In this document: positions 43,748 through 53,589 of the stretch, one piece after another
How the letters are laid out: each line of letters opens with the position of its first letter
How positions within the stretch are numbered: position 1 is the stretch's first letter
NCBI RefSeq assembly: GCF_025717515.1
Contig: NZ_JAJIRN010000006.1
Span: 310,001 to 374,000 of the forward strand
Direction of reading: 5' to 3'
Length of the DNA: 64,000 nucleotides
DNA from: Roseateles oligotrophus
Lineage (GTDB): Bacteria > Pseudomonadota > Gammaproteobacteria > Burkholderiales > Burkholderiaceae_C
Position numbers and translations under genes: made by a program
The notes under the pieces: generated by a model
Database searches by the model: none
Told to the model about the DNA's origin: nothing
What the model saw: only the letters and a program-made list of their open reading frames with translations

Positions 43748-45022
43748 ATGCTGCAACGCCGCCACTTCTCCCTCAAGACCCTGGCCGCCGCCAGCGCCGT
43801 CGCCGGCCTGAGCTTCACCGGACTCAATGTGCAAGCCGCCGACACCATCAAGGTCGGCGTGCTGCACAGCCTGTCCGGCACCATGGCGATCTCGGAGACC
43901 GTGCTCAAGGACACCGTCTTGATGGCGATTGACGAGATCAATGCCAAGGGCGGCGTGCTGGGCAAAAAGCTCGAGCCGGTGATCGTCGACCCGGCCTCCA
44001 ACTGGCCGCTGTTCGCCGAGAAGACCAAGCAGCTGCTGACCCAAGACAAGGTGGCCGTGATCTTCGGCTGCTGGACCTCGGTGTCGCGCAAGTCGGCGCT
44101 GCCGGTGCTGGAAGAACTCAACGGCCTGCTGTTCTACCCGGTGCAGTACGAGGGCGAAGAGCTGAGCAAGAACGTGTTCTACACCGGCGCCGCGCCGAAC
44201 CAGCAGGCCATCCCTGCGGTGGACTACCTGATGAGCAAGGACGGCGGCGCGGCCAAGCGCTGGGTGCTGCTGGGCACCGACTATGTTTACCCCCGCACCA
44301 CCAACAAGATCCTGCGCGCCTACCTGAACAGCAAGGGCGTGAAGGATTCGGACATCGACGAGAAGTACACCCCGTTCGGCCACAGTGACTACCAGACCAT
44401 CGTCGCCGACATCAAGAAGTTCTCGGCCGGCGGCAAGACCGCCGTGGTGTCGACCATCAATGGCGACTCCAATGTGCCCTTCTACAAGGAGCTGGGCAAT
44501 GCCGGCCTGAAGGCCAAGGATGTGCCGGTGGTGGCCTTCTCGGTCGGCGAAGAAGAGCTGCGCGGCGTGGACACGAAACCACTGGTCGGCCACCTGGCCG
44601 CCTGGAACTATTTCATGTCGATCAAGAACCCGAGCAATAGCGAATTCATCAGCAAATGGACCGCCTATGCCAAGGCCAAGAACCTGCCCGGCCACAAGGA
44701 CAAGCCGCTGACCAATGACCCGATGGAGGCGACCTATATCGGCATCAATATGTGGAAGCAGGCGGTTGAAAAGGCCAAGAGCACCGAGGTGGACAAGGTC
44801 ATCGCCGCGATGGCCGGCCAGACCTACACCGCGCCCAGCGGCATCACCTCCAAGATGGACGAGAAGAACCACCATCTGCACAAGTCGGTGTTCATCGGCG
44901 AGATCAAGGCCGACGGTCAGTTCAATGTGGTCTGGAAAACCCCGGCCCCGGTCAAGGCCAAGCCTTGGAGCCCCTTCATCGCGGGCAATGACGTCAAGCC
45001 CGATGAGCCGGTGAAGAAATAA
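43748..45022 (+). CDS. urtA: Urea ABC transporter substrate-binding protein UrtA
   Basis: The 424-residue periplasmic protein starts MLQRRHFSLKTLAAASA, a twin-arginine-like signal (RRHFSLK), and has UrtA features: IKVGVLHSLSGTMAISE, IFGCWTSVSRKSALPVLEEL, LFYPVQYEGEE and YVYPRTTNKILRAYL. It binds urea and delivers it to UrtBC. It leads a five-gene urt operon; the 207-bp upstream gap probably holds the promoter, though I found no sigma-54 match there. Confidence 0.96.
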   Translation: MLQRRHFSLKTLAAASAVAGLSFTGLNVQAADTIKVGVLHSLSGTMAISETVLKDTVLMAIDEINAKGGVLGKKLEPVIVDPASNWPLFAEKTKQLLTQDKVAVIFGCWTSVSRKSALPVLEELNGLLFYPVQYEGEELSKNVFYTGAAPNQQAIPAVDYLMSKDGGAAKRWVLLGTDYVYPRTTNKILRAYLNSKGVKDSDIDEKYTPFGHSDYQTIVADIKKFSAGGKTAVVSTINGDSNVPFYKELGNAGLKAKDVPVVAFSVGEEELRGVDTKPLVGHLAAWNYFMSIKNPSNSEFISKWTAYAKAKNLPGHKDKPLTNDPMEATYIGINMWKQAVEKAKSTEVDKVIAAMAGQTYTAPSGITSKMDEKNHHLHKSVFIGEIKADGQFNVVWKTPAPVKAKPWSPFIAGNDVKPDEPVKK

Positions 45023-45042
45023 ATAAGAGAAGAGCGAGCCGT

Positions 45043-46638
45043 ATGAAGCGCCTGCTGAATTCAATGTTATGTTGCCTGCTTTTGTGGCCCTGCGTCACAC
45101 AGGCCTTGACGCCGCAGCAGGCGCTCGCGCTGGCGACCGGCGATGGCGACGAGCGCAGCGCCGTGCTGCAAGCGATCGTCGCGGCCCCGGACGCCAGCAG
45201 CACAAGGCTGCTGCTGGCCATGAAGGCCGAACAAGTGAAGCTGGACCCGGCGCGCCAAGTTTTGCTCATCGTCGCCGCCAATGGCGATATGCAGGACGCG
45301 CTTACGGGCAAGCCGCTGACCCAGGTGCCGGCGGCTCTGGAAGACGTGATGCTGAACAACCGCCTGCGCGGCGAGCTGGATCAAGCGCTGGCGGTCTTGC
45401 AGCTGTTCGCGCCGGCTACTGGCTCTGAGCGACTCGCTGCCGCGCGGGCCTTGCAGCAGGACGCCAAGATCGACTATCTGCCCATGCTGGACATGGCGCT
45501 GACTAAAGAAGCAGACACCGCAGTCCGTACGGAGTTGGCGCTGGCAAGAGCCGCTGCGCTGTCCTTCAGCCCGGTCGCAGATCAGCGCCTGCTAGCGGCC
45601 AAACTGCTCGGTGCCTCGCGCAGCCCGGCCACCCAATTGTTGTTGAACCAGCGCCTGGCCGAGGAAACCGACCCCGACGTCAAAAGCGCCTTGAAGAACT
45701 CGCTGCGCAGCCTGGAATCCACGCTGGCGTTTGGCGAGCGCCTGGGCGCCTTGTTCACCGGCCTGAGCCTGGGCAGCATCTTGCTGCTGGTGGCACTCGG
45801 CCTGGCCATCACCTACGGGCTGATGGGCGTGATCAATATGGCGCATGGCGAGCTGATGATGATTGGCGCCTACGCCACCTATCTGGTGCATCTGGCCTTT
45901 CGCCAATGGTTGCCGCCGAGCTGGTTTGACTATTACCTCGTCTTGGCCTTGCCGGCGGCCTTCCTCGCCGCCGCAGCGGTGGGCGCGTTGATGGAGCGGC
46001 TGGTGCTGCGCTGGCTGTATGGGCGGCCGCTGGAATCGCTGCTGGCGACCTGGGGCCTGAGCCTGATGCTGATGCAGACGGTACGCAGCCTGTTCGGCGC
46101 GCAAAACGTCGGCGTCGAGAACCCGGCCTGGATGAGCGGTGGCTGGCAGGTCTTGCCGAATCTGAGCCTGCCCTTCAATCGCCTAATGATCATTGTCTTT
46201 GCCGGCCTGGTGCTGGGCGGCATGACGCTGCTGATCAAGCGCACGCGCTTGGGCCTGTTCGTGCGCGGCGTGACGCAGAACCGGCCCATGGCCTCCTGCA
46301 TGGGCGTCAACACCGCCCGCGTCGACACCTATGCTTTTGCGCTGGGCTCCGGCATCGCGGGCCTGGCCGGCTGTGCGCTGAGTCAGGTCGGCAATGTCGG
46401 GCCGGATCTGGGCCAGAGCTATATCGTCGACGCCTTCATGGTGGTGGTGCTGGGCGGCGTCGGGCAATTGGCCGGCACCGTCTATGCGGCGCTGGGCCTG
46501 GGGCTGCTGAACAAGTTGCTGGAGGGATTTGTCGGCGCCGTGCTGGCCAAGATCGCCGTGCTGGTCTTCATCATCATCTTCATCCAGAAGCGCCCGCAAG
46601 GCATCTTCGCGGTGAAGGGCCGGGCGGTGGAAGCATGA
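45043..46638 (+). CDS. urtB: Urea ABC transporter permease UrtB
   Basis: The 531-residue protein has a signal peptide, a long periplasmic N-terminal region (about 20-235) as usual for UrtB, then a LivH-like permease (LGLAITYGLMGVINMAHGEL, MVVVLGGVGQLAGTVYAALG). With UrtC it forms the membrane channel for urea. It follows urtA by 20 bp and overlaps urtC by ATGA. Confidence 0.95.
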   Translation: MKRLLNSMLCCLLLWPCVTQALTPQQALALATGDGDERSAVLQAIVAAPDASSTRLLLAMKAEQVKLDPARQVLLIVAANGDMQDALTGKPLTQVPAALEDVMLNNRLRGELDQALAVLQLFAPATGSERLAAARALQQDAKIDYLPMLDMALTKEADTAVRTELALARAAALSFSPVADQRLLAAKLLGASRSPATQLLLNQRLAEETDPDVKSALKNSLRSLESTLAFGERLGALFTGLSLGSILLLVALGLAITYGLMGVINMAHGELMMIGAYATYLVHLAFRQWLPPSWFDYYLVLALPAAFLAAAAVGALMERLVLRWLYGRPLESLLATWGLSLMLMQTVRSLFGAQNVGVENPAWMSGGWQVLPNLSLPFNRLMIIVFAGLVLGGMTLLIKRTRLGLFVRGVTQNRPMASCMGVNTARVDTYAFALGSGIAGLAGCALSQVGNVGPDLGQSYIVDAFMVVVLGGVGQLAGTVYAALGLGLLNKLLEGFVGAVLAKIAVLVFIIIFIQKRPQGIFAVKGRAVEA

Positions 46639-47726
46639 AGAACTTGCCACACACACAACTGCTCAGCCCCAAAGGCTGGCTGAGCTTCGCCAGCGCGCTG
46701 CTGGTCATCTGCCTGCTGGCACCCATGCTCAACCTCTGGGTGCCCGAGGGTCAGGTCTTGCATCTGAGCGACTATGCGGTGGGCCTGCTGGGCAAGTTCA
46801 TGTGCTACGCGATCTGCGCGCTGGCGATGGATTTGATCTGGGGTTTTGCCGGCATTTTGTCGCTGGGCCATGGCCTGTTCTTTGCACTCGGCGGCTACGT
46901 GATGGGCATGTATCTGATGCGCCAGATCGGCAGCGACGGCCAATACCAAAGCGCGCTGCCCGACTTCATGGTGTTCCTGGACTGGAACGCGCTGCCCTGG
47001 CATTGGAGCTTCAGCGACAGCCTCATCGCCACCCTGATCCTGATCCCGCTGGTGCCCGGCCTGGTCGCCTTTGTGTTCGGCTTCTTTGCCTTTCGCTCGC
47101 GCATCAAGGGCGTCTACTTTTCCATCATCACGCAGGCGCTGACCTATGCGGCGATGCTGCTGTTCTTCCGCAATGAGACCGGCTTTGGCGGCAATAACGG
47201 CTTCACCGACTTCAAACGCATTGCCGGCCTGACGATCGCCACGCCCCAGATGCGCATGCTGCTGTTCGTCTTGAGTGGCCTGTCCCTGCTGGGTTGCTAT
47301 TTGCTGGCGCGCTGGCTGACACGCAGCAAGTTCGGCCGCGTGCTGCAGGCGGTGCGTGATGCCGAATCCCGACTGATGTTCTGCGGCTACTCGCCGTTCG
47401 CCTACAAGTTGGGCGTCTGGACGCTGTCTGCCGTGATGTGCGGTGTGGCCGGCGCGCTCTATGTGCCGCAGGTCGGCATCATCAACCCGAGCGAGATGAG
47501 CGTGGCCAATTCGATCGAGATCGCGGTGTGGGCGGCGGTCGGTGGGCGCGGCACGCTGCTGGGCCCCATCGTCGGTGCCTTTTTGGTCAACGGCGCCAAG
47601 AGCTGGTTGACGGTCAGCGCGCCGGAGATCTGGCTCTATTTTCTGGGCGCGCTGTTCATTGCGGTCACGCTATTTCTACCGAACGGTCTGGCGGGCCTGA
47701 TCAAATTCAAGGGCAAAACATCATGA
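46635..47726 (+). CDS. urtC: Urea ABC transporter permease UrtC
   Basis: The 363-residue LivM-like permease has about ten hydrophobic segments with GFAGILSLGHGLFFALGGYV, FRNETGFGGNNGFTDFK and SIEIAVWAAVGGRGTLLGP. It pairs with UrtB. Both junctions are ATGA overlaps. Confidence 0.95.
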   Translation: MKNLPHTQLLSPKGWLSFASALLVICLLAPMLNLWVPEGQVLHLSDYAVGLLGKFMCYAICALAMDLIWGFAGILSLGHGLFFALGGYVMGMYLMRQIGSDGQYQSALPDFMVFLDWNALPWHWSFSDSLIATLILIPLVPGLVAFVFGFFAFRSRIKGVYFSIITQALTYAAMLLFFRNETGFGGNNGFTDFKRIAGLTIATPQMRMLLFVLSGLSLLGCYLLARWLTRSKFGRVLQAVRDAESRLMFCGYSPFAYKLGVWTLSAVMCGVAGALYVPQVGIINPSEMSVANSIEIAVWAAVGGRGTLLGPIVGAFLVNGAKSWLTVSAPEIWLYFLGALFIAVTLFLPNGLAGLIKFKGKTS

Positions 47727-48595
47727 CCCCCGATCTGATGGAGCAAGGCAGCGAGCGGCTGCAGCACAAGAAGGAAGTCGACGAAAACAAAGGCAGCTCG
47801 GGCGGGCGCAATGCCGGTTACTCCCGCATACACGAACCCGGCGCCTTGGACCTGGCGCATGGCCGCATCCTTTACCTGGAAGAGGTCAGCGTCTCCTTCG
47901 ACGGCTTTCGCGCCATCAACAAGTTGTCGCTGGACATTGCACCGGGCGAGTTGCGCTGCATCATCGGGCCCAATGGTGCCGGCAAGACCACGATGATGGA
48001 CATCATCACCGGCAAGACCCGACCCGACGCCGGCCAGGTTTTCTTCGGCAGCACCATCGACCTCTTGCGCCACAGCGAGGCCGAGATCGCCGGTCTGGGC
48101 ATTGGCCGCAAGTTCCAGAAGCCGACCGTGTTCGAAGCGCTGACCGTGTTCGAGAACCTGGAGCTGGCGCTCAAGTCGCCGCGCGGTGTGGCGTCCGCGC
48201 TCTGGCACCGGCTCAGCGGCGTGCAGCGCGACCGCCTCGGCGAGGTGTTGACGCTGATTCAATTGAGCGATCAATGGCAACGGCCGGCCGGCCTGCTCAG
48301 CCATGGCCAGAAGCAATGGTTGGAAATCGGCATGCTTTTGATGCAGGAGCCCAAGCTGCTGCTGCTGGACGAGCCGGTGGCGGGCATGACGGACCAGGAA
48401 ACCGAGCGCACGGCGGAGCTGTTTTTGTCACTGAAGGGCAAGCATTCGCTGATCGTGGTGGAGCATGACATGAGCTTCATCGCGCGCATCTCCGAGATCG
48501 TCACCGTGCTGTGCGAGGGCGCGGTGCTGGCCCAGGGCACGCTGGCCCAGGTGCAGGCGGACGAACGGGTGATCGAGGTCTATTTAGGACGATGA
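47723..48595 (+). CDS. urtD: Urea ABC transporter ATP-binding protein UrtD
   Basis: The 290-residue ATPase has Walker A GPNGAGKTT, the LivG-like FQKPTVFEALTVFENLELAL, signature LLSHGQKQWLEIGMLL and Walker B LLLLDEPVAGM. Residues 1-50 form a hydrophilic extension before the ATPase domain. ATG 47723 overlaps the urtC stop; the long frame upstream lies within urtC. The stop overlaps urtE by ATGA. Confidence 0.95.
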   Translation: MTPDLMEQGSERLQHKKEVDENKGSSGGRNAGYSRIHEPGALDLAHGRILYLEEVSVSFDGFRAINKLSLDIAPGELRCIIGPNGAGKTTMMDIITGKTRPDAGQVFFGSTIDLLRHSEAEIAGLGIGRKFQKPTVFEALTVFENLELALKSPRGVASALWHRLSGVQRDRLGEVLTLIQLSDQWQRPAGLLSHGQKQWLEIGMLLMQEPKLLLLDEPVAGMTDQETERTAELFLSLKGKHSLIVVEHDMSFIARISEIVTVLCEGAVLAQGTLAQVQADERVIEVYLGR

Positions 48596-49302
48596 GCATG
48601 CTGCAAGCCAAAAACATTCATCAGTATTACAGCGGCTCGCACATCCTGCGCGATGTCAGCGCTAGCGCCAGCGCCGGCCGCATCACCGTGCTACTCGGGC
48701 GCAATGGCGTGGGCAAGACGACCTTGCTGAAGTCGCTGATGGGCCTGGTGCCGATCAAGAGCGGCGAAGTGCTGTTCGACGGGCGCAACATCACCAAGCT
48801 GGCACCCTACGAGCGCGCCCGCGCCGGCATCGGCTATGTGCCGCAGGGCCGCGAGATTTTTGCCCGGCTGACGGTGGAAGAAAACCTGCGCATGGGTCTG
48901 GCCACGCTGCCCGGGGGCACGCCGATTCCGCCGCAGCTGTTCGAGCTGTTCCCTGTGCTCAAGCAAATGTTGCACCGGCGCGGCGGCGATCTGTCGGGTG
49001 GACAGCAGCAGCAACTCGCGATTGCTCGTGCGCTGGCGGCCGGCCCGAAGTTGCTGATCCTGGATGAGCCGACCGAAGGCATACAGCCCAATATCATCAA
49101 AGACATTGGCCGCATCATTCGCCAGCTGGCCGACCAGGGCTTGAACGGTCAGCGCATGGCGGTGCTGCTGTGCGAGCAGTATTACGACTTTGCCGAAGAG
49201 CTGGCCGACGACTACCTGGTGCTGGAGCGCGGCGCGGTGATCTCACAAGGCACACGCAGCGAAATGGTAGCCAAGGGCGTGCGGCAGATCGTGTCGATTT
49301 AA
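48592..49302 (+). CDS. urtE: Urea ABC transporter ATP-binding protein UrtE
   Basis: The 236-residue LivF-like ATPase has Walker A GRNGVGKTT, GYVPQGREIFARLTVEENL, signature DLSGGQQQQLAIARALA and Walker B LLILDEPTEGIQP. It is the last gene of the urea importer operon. About 15 bp past its stop, on the opposite strand, lies a short stretch like the 3' end of ureD. Confidence 0.95.
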   Translation: MSMLQAKNIHQYYSGSHILRDVSASASAGRITVLLGRNGVGKTTLLKSLMGLVPIKSGEVLFDGRNITKLAPYERARAGIGYVPQGREIFARLTVEENLRMGLATLPGGTPIPPQLFELFPVLKQMLHRRGGDLSGGQQQQLAIARALAAGPKLLILDEPTEGIQPNIIKDIGRIIRQLADQGLNGQRMAVLLCEQYYDFAEELADDYLVLERGAVISQGTRSEMVAKGVRQIVSI

Positions 49303-49722
49303 CTCTGCGCTTAGGACTACATCGCCGATAGGCGTGACAGGGTGGCCGGCGTTGCCTGCGGCGCGGAGCTTCGCGCCCACGATGCACATTTTCAAGCCGC
49401 CGCTTGGGCTAATGCGCGATCTGCCGGGCGGCCTACCTTGTCCTGTTCGCCTCCAGGGTAGGCGGCACGCGGCGGCGCAACGCCGCAAGACCTTAACGGG
49501 AACATCCCAAGCGGGCCCGACTACAACGCGAGCCTATCCGGCGTCACTGATAAAATCGCGCTGCGCTGTTGGGGTGAGATCGCGGAGCAAACACGATAGA
49601 TTTGTGTAGAGAACTGTGTATCGGCTCAAAATCCGGCATAGAAGATTCTTGTAAATCAAAGACTTGCGGCTCATTTCGCGCGGCAAGTGCGGAACATTGA
49701 ATAAAAAGAAGGTCGATTGAGC
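49303..49722. other. 420-bp gap between urtE and gmk
   Basis: At 49317-49350 the minus strand reads PATLSRLSAM then stop, nearly the same DNA as the final codons of ureD (PATPPRLWAM stop). The rest shows no gene; the AT-richer end (49600-49715) probably holds the gmk promoter. Confidence 0.45.
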
Positions 49723-50343
49723 ATGGAATATCCAGGCAATTTATTCGTCGTCGCCGCGCCCAGTGGCGCCGGCAAGTCCAGCTTGGTCAAGGCCTTGCTG
49801 GAACTCGACGCCAAACTAGGCGTATCGATCTCCCACACCTCACGCGCACCGCGCGGCCAAGAACAACATGGCCGCGAATACTGGTTCACCAGCATCGAAG
49901 AATTTCACGCAATGGCAGAGCGCGGCGAGTTTTTCGAATGGGCCGAGGTGCATGGCAATCTCTACGGCACCTCGCGCGCAGCCATCGAAGAGCGCATGGC
50001 CCATGGCGATGATGTGGTGCTGGAGATCGACTTTCAGGGCGCGCTGCAGATCAAGCAGTTGTTCCCTTATGCCGTCTTGGTGTTCATCTTGCCGCCAAGC
50101 TGGGAAGAGCTAGAGCAGCGCCTGAACCGGCGCGGCGATACCGACCCCGATGTGATCGCGCGGCGGATGGCGAACGCACGTATCGAGGTGGCGCAAGCCC
50201 ATAAATTCGATTTTGTGGTGGTAAATGCCGTCTTTGACACCGCTGTTTTCGATTTGAAGGCGATTGTTCACGCGCAGCGGTTAAAATACGCGGCTCAGCG
50301 CAGAAACCGGTCCGCCGTTTTCCAGGCGCTCGATCTGCCCTAG
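49723..50343 (+). CDS. gmk: Guanylate kinase
   Basis: The 206-residue enzyme has the P-loop [15 protein letters not shown], the GMP-binding [19 protein letters not shown] and the [13 protein letters not shown] segment. It phosphorylates GMP to GDP. ATG 49723 gives the family's usual length; TTG 49717, two codons upstream and nearer to AGAAGG, is an alternative. It leads the conserved gmk-rpoZ-spoT order. Confidence 0.96.
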   Translation: MEYPGNLFVVAAPSGAGKSSLVKALLELDAKLGVSISHTSRAPRGQEQHGREYWFTSIEEFHAMAERGEFFEWAEVHGNLYGTSRAAIEERMAHGDDVVLEIDFQGALQIKQLFPYAVLVFILPPSWEELEQRLNRRGDTDPDVIARRMANARIEVAQAHKFDFVVVNAVFDTAVFDLKAIVHAQRLKYAAQRRNRSAVFQALDLP

Positions 50344-50375
50344 TTTTTCACCGAACATCTGTACTGGAACCCAAA

Positions 50376-50579
50376 ATGGCCCGCATCACTGTTGAAGACT
50401 GCCTGACCAAGATCCCTAACCGCTTCCAGTTGGTGCTCGCCGCGACCTACCGCGCTCGCATGTTGAGCCAAGGCCACACGCCAAAAATCGAGAGCAAGAA
50501 CAAGCCAGGCGTGACCGCTCTGCGCGAAATTGCTGCCGGCGAAGTTGGCATCGAAATGTTGCGCAAGGTGCCGGTCTAA
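50376..50579 (+). CDS. rpoZ: RNA polymerase omega subunit
   Basis: The 67-residue protein reads [20 protein letters not shown] then the conserved [11 protein letters not shown], the omega subunit in a short betaproteobacterial form. It assists assembly of RNA polymerase and contributes to a ppGpp site, fitting its place before the (p)ppGpp enzyme gene. A hairpin with a partial T run follows. Confidence 0.95.
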   Translation: MARITVEDCLTKIPNRFQLVLAATYRARMLSQGHTPKIESKNKPGVTALREIAAGEVGIEMLRKVPV

Positions 50580-50610
50580 ACACCACATCGCAGCCAATAG
50601 CTTGTCCTAG

Positions 50611-50630
50611 CGGGCGCCTTCGGGCGCCCG
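50611..50630 (+). terminator. Hairpin after rpoZ
   Basis: CGGGCGCC pairs with GGCGCCCG around TTCG, followed by TTGTCGTTT. The tetraloop and GC stem make a good intrinsic terminator or attenuator between rpoZ and the (p)ppGpp gene. Confidence 0.7.
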
Positions 50631-50701
50631 TTGTCGTTTCCAGACCCCGCTTGGCTTTGTTTCGGCAAACCGCGTGGCCGTTGATGCGTTAAATTAGGCG
50701 C

Positions 50702-52972
50702 ATGGGTTTTCGATCATTTGCTGCCTCCCGCTTGCCTGCGGCCCTCTCCGGTCTGCCGGGCCTGCGCACGCCCGCCGAACCGACTGCTGCCGAAGCGGCC
50801 TCTTTCGACGCGCTGCTGCATCGCCTGAACTATTTGCCCAAGGCCGATATCAAACGTGTGCGCGAAGCCTATAAATTCGCCGATGAGGCGCATTTGGGTC
50901 AGTTCCGCGCCAGCGGCGAGCCCTACATCACCCACCCGATCGCGGTGGCCGGCATTTGCGCCGAATGGCGGCTCGACGCGCAGGCCATCATGGCGGCGCT
51001 GATGCATGACGCGATGGAAGATTGCGGCGTCACCAAGACCGAGTTGATCGAGCGCTTCGAAGCACCCACGGCGGAACTGGTAGACGGGCTGACAAAACTG
51101 GACAAGCTGCAGTTCTCGACCAAGGAAGAATCGCAGGCCGAGAGCTTCCGCAAAATGCTGCTGGCGATGGCCCGCGACGTGCGGGTGATCCTGATCAAGC
51201 TGGCCGACCGTCTGCACAATATGCGCACGATGGAAGCGATGGCCGCCATCAAGCGACGCCGCATCGCCCGCGAAACGCTGGACATTTACGCCCCGATTGC
51301 GCACCGCCTGGGTCTGAATCAGATTTACCGCGAGTTGCAAGACCTGTCCTTCCAGCATATCAACCCTTGGCGCCATGCCGCCTTGAGCAAGGCCATCTCC
51401 AGGGCGCGCGGCAATCGGCGCGATCTGGTGTCGCGGATTGAAAAGGATGTGCTGAAGGCCTTTGAGGGCTCGCAATACAAGGCCGAGATCGACGGGCGCG
51501 AGAAGACCATCTACTCGATCTACAAAAAGATGAAGGACAAGCACCTGAGCTTCGCCCAGGTCAGCGATATTTTCGGTTTTCGGGTCGTCGTGGCCGACCT
51601 GCCCCACTGCTACTTGAGCCTGGGCGTGCTGCATCAGCTCTACAAGCCGCAGCCCGGCCGCTTCAAGGACTACATCGCCATCCCCAAGCCGAACGGCTAT
51701 CAGTCGCTGCACACCACGCTGGTGAGCCCGCTGGGCACGCCGGTGGAGTTCCAGATTCGCACCGAGGCCATGCATATGGTGGCCGAAAAAGGCGTCGCCG
51801 CGCATTGGCTCTACAAGGATTCGGGCGGCGCCCACAGCGCGCAGCAAATGGGCGCCCGCTGGCTGCAGTCGCTGATCGAAATTCAGGACGAAACTCGCGA
51901 CGCTAACGAGTTCCTTGAGCATGTCAAGATCGACCTGTTCCCCGACGCGGTCTACGTCTTCACGCCCAAATCCAAGATCATGGCCCTGCCCAAGGGCGCC
52001 ACGCCGGTGGACTTTGCCTACGCGATCCACTCCGACGTGGGTGACCATTGCGTCGCGGCGCAGATCAACGGCGAAGCGGTACCGCTACGGACCGAATTGC
52101 GCAGCGGTGATGTGATCGAAATCGTCACCGCCGCCGGCGCCCGCCCCAACCCGGCTTGGCTGAGCTTTGTGCGCACCGGCCGCGCCCGCTCGAAGATTCG
52201 CCACTTTCTCAAGAATCTGGAGCAAGACGAGTCCCGCGATCTGGGCGAGAAGATGCTCTCGCAGGCACTGCGCGCCGAAGGCCTGGCCCTGCCCAGCCTG
52301 GATGACGAAGACAGCACCGCCGCGCATCAATGGCTGCAACTGGCCCGCTGGGCCGGCAATCGCCATGTTGACGAGTTGCTGGTCGAGATCGGCCTGGGTC
52401 GCAAGATCGCCACCATCGTGGCCAAAAAACTGGCGCGCATTCTGGCCGAACAAGGCCAACGCCCCGACGCGGTGATGCTCAGCATGGGCCGCTTTGCAAC
52501 CGATGATGCACCGGCACAGGGTCAGGTCACGCTGGACGGCAGCGAGGGCGCCTCGGTGCGTCTGGCCAGCTGCTGCCGGCCTATTCCTGGCGATGAAGTC
52601 AAGGGTTATCTGGGGCGCGGCGAGGGCCTGCTGGTGCATACCGCCGATTGCCAAGTCGGCCGCAAGCTCTTTGCCCGCGACAGCGAGCATTGGATCGCGG
52701 TGCATTGGGCCGAGGAACTCACCCGCCCCTTTGAGGCCGCCGTTTCATTGCTGCTGAACAATGGCAAGGGCGTGCTGGCGCAGGTGGCCGCCGCCGTCAG
52801 CGCGGCCGAGGCCGATATCACCCATATCCTGATGAGCGATGAGTCGCAACAGCGTGAGACCGCCGAGATGAATTTGCTGCTGTCGGTGCGCGACCGTCTG
52901 CACCTCGCCGATGTGTTGCGCACCCTGAAACGCTCGCCCGCCGTGTTGCGGGTTTGGCGGGTCAAGCCTTAG
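50702..52972 (+). CDS. spoT: Bifunctional (p)ppGpp synthetase/hydrolase (SpoT-like RSH)
   Basis: The 756-residue protein has an HD hydrolase domain with intact His102-Asp103 (AALMHDAMEDCG), a synthetase domain (FGFRVVVADLPHCYLSLGVL, IPKPNGYQSLHTTL), a TGS domain (VYVFTPKSKIMALPKGATP), a zinc-finger-like CC motif region (RLASCCRPIPGDEVKGYL) and a C-terminal ACT domain. Both catalytic halves look intact, as in SpoT. It controls the stringent response. Confidence 0.95.
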   Translation: MGFRSFAASRLPAALSGLPGLRTPAEPTAAEAASFDALLHRLNYLPKADIKRVREAYKFADEAHLGQFRASGEPYITHPIAVAGICAEWRLDAQAIMAALMHDAMEDCGVTKTELIERFEAPTAELVDGLTKLDKLQFSTKEESQAESFRKMLLAMARDVRVILIKLADRLHNMRTMEAMAAIKRRRIARETLDIYAPIAHRLGLNQIYRELQDLSFQHINPWRHAALSKAISRARGNRRDLVSRIEKDVLKAFEGSQYKAEIDGREKTIYSIYKKMKDKHLSFAQVSDIFGFRVVVADLPHCYLSLGVLHQLYKPQPGRFKDYIAIPKPNGYQSLHTTLVSPLGTPVEFQIRTEAMHMVAEKGVAAHWLYKDSGGAHSAQQMGARWLQSLIEIQDETRDANEFLEHVKIDLFPDAVYVFTPKSKIMALPKGATPVDFAYAIHSDVGDHCVAAQINGEAVPLRTELRSGDVIEIVTAAGARPNPAWLSFVRTGRARSKIRHFLKNLEQDESRDLGEKMLSQALRAEGLALPSLDDEDSTAAHQWLQLARWAGNRHVDELLVEIGLGRKIATIVAKKLARILAEQGQRPDAVMLSMGRFATDDAPAQGQVTLDGSEGASVRLASCCRPIPGDEVKGYLGRGEGLLVHTADCQVGRKLFARDSEHWIAVHWAEELTRPFEAAVSLLLNNGKGVLAQVAAAVSAAEADITHILMSDESQQRETAEMNLLLSVRDRLHLADVLRTLKRSPAVLRVWRVKP

Positions 52973-53541
52973 TCTATTGCAGCAGCTTTAGGTGCCGGAT
53001 AGCGCACCTCCAGCACCTCGATTTGCTCAAGCCCGCCTGGCGTCATCAATTGCAGCTCATCGCCTTCGCGCGCCTTCAGCAAGACCCGCGCTATCGGCGC
53101 AATCCAACTGACCTCTCCGGCCAAGCTATTCGATTCATCGATGCCCTTGATGGTGATGGTGCGCTCTTCCCCTTTGGCGTTTGAGTAGGTCACGGTCGCG
53201 CCAAAAAAGACCTGGTCCTTGCCATAGTGGATGCTGGGGTCGGCTACCTCGGCAATGTCCAGGCGCTTGGTCAAGAAGCGCAAGCGTCTATCGATCTCCC
53301 GCAGGCGCTTCTTGCCGTACAAATAATCGCCATTCTCCGAACGATCGCCGTTCTTGGCCGCCCAGGAGACGATCTCGACGATCTTCGGTCGCTCCTCGTC
53401 CAGCAGCGTCATGAACTCCGCCCGCATGCAGGCATAGCCCTCGGGCGTCATGTAGTTGCGCGTTCCCTGCGGCAAGGCCGGCAATGCGCCCTCTTCCTCA
53501 TCGTCTTGGGAGTCGCTTTCTTTGGTGAATGCCTTGTTCAT
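52969..53541 (-). CDS. greB: Transcription elongation factor GreB
   Basis: The 190-residue protein has the Gre coiled coil (YMTPEGYACMRAEFMTLLDE, SENGDYLYGKKRLREID) and the C-terminal FKBP-like domain (VFFGATVTYSNAKGEERTIT). The RFLTKRLD segment favours GreB over GreA. An acidic N-terminal extension (about 30 residues) precedes the core. It is convergent with the (p)ppGpp gene, sharing the 52969-52972 overlap. ATG 53541 is chosen as start. Confidence 0.93.
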   Translation of the reverse strand: MNKAFTKESDSQDDEEEGALPALPQGTRNYMTPEGYACMRAEFMTLLDEERPKIVEIVSWAAKNGDRSENGDYLYGKKRLREIDRRLRFLTKRLDIAEVADPSIHYGKDQVFFGATVTYSNAKGEERTITIKGIDESNSLAGEVSWIAPIARVLLKAREGDELQLMTPGGLEQIEVLEVRYPAPKAAAID

Positions 53542-53589
53542 GCGTGTATTGTGGCGGCAAGCCAAAACTAAAGTGAGCAGGTTCAAACC

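Noticed and set aside
43721-45064. 447-codon minus-strand frame
   Set aside because: It is the mirror of urtA; urtA carries the family motifs and operon links.
50714-52048. 444-codon minus-strand frame
   Set aside because: It is antisense to the (p)ppGpp synthetase/hydrolase gene and has no domain.
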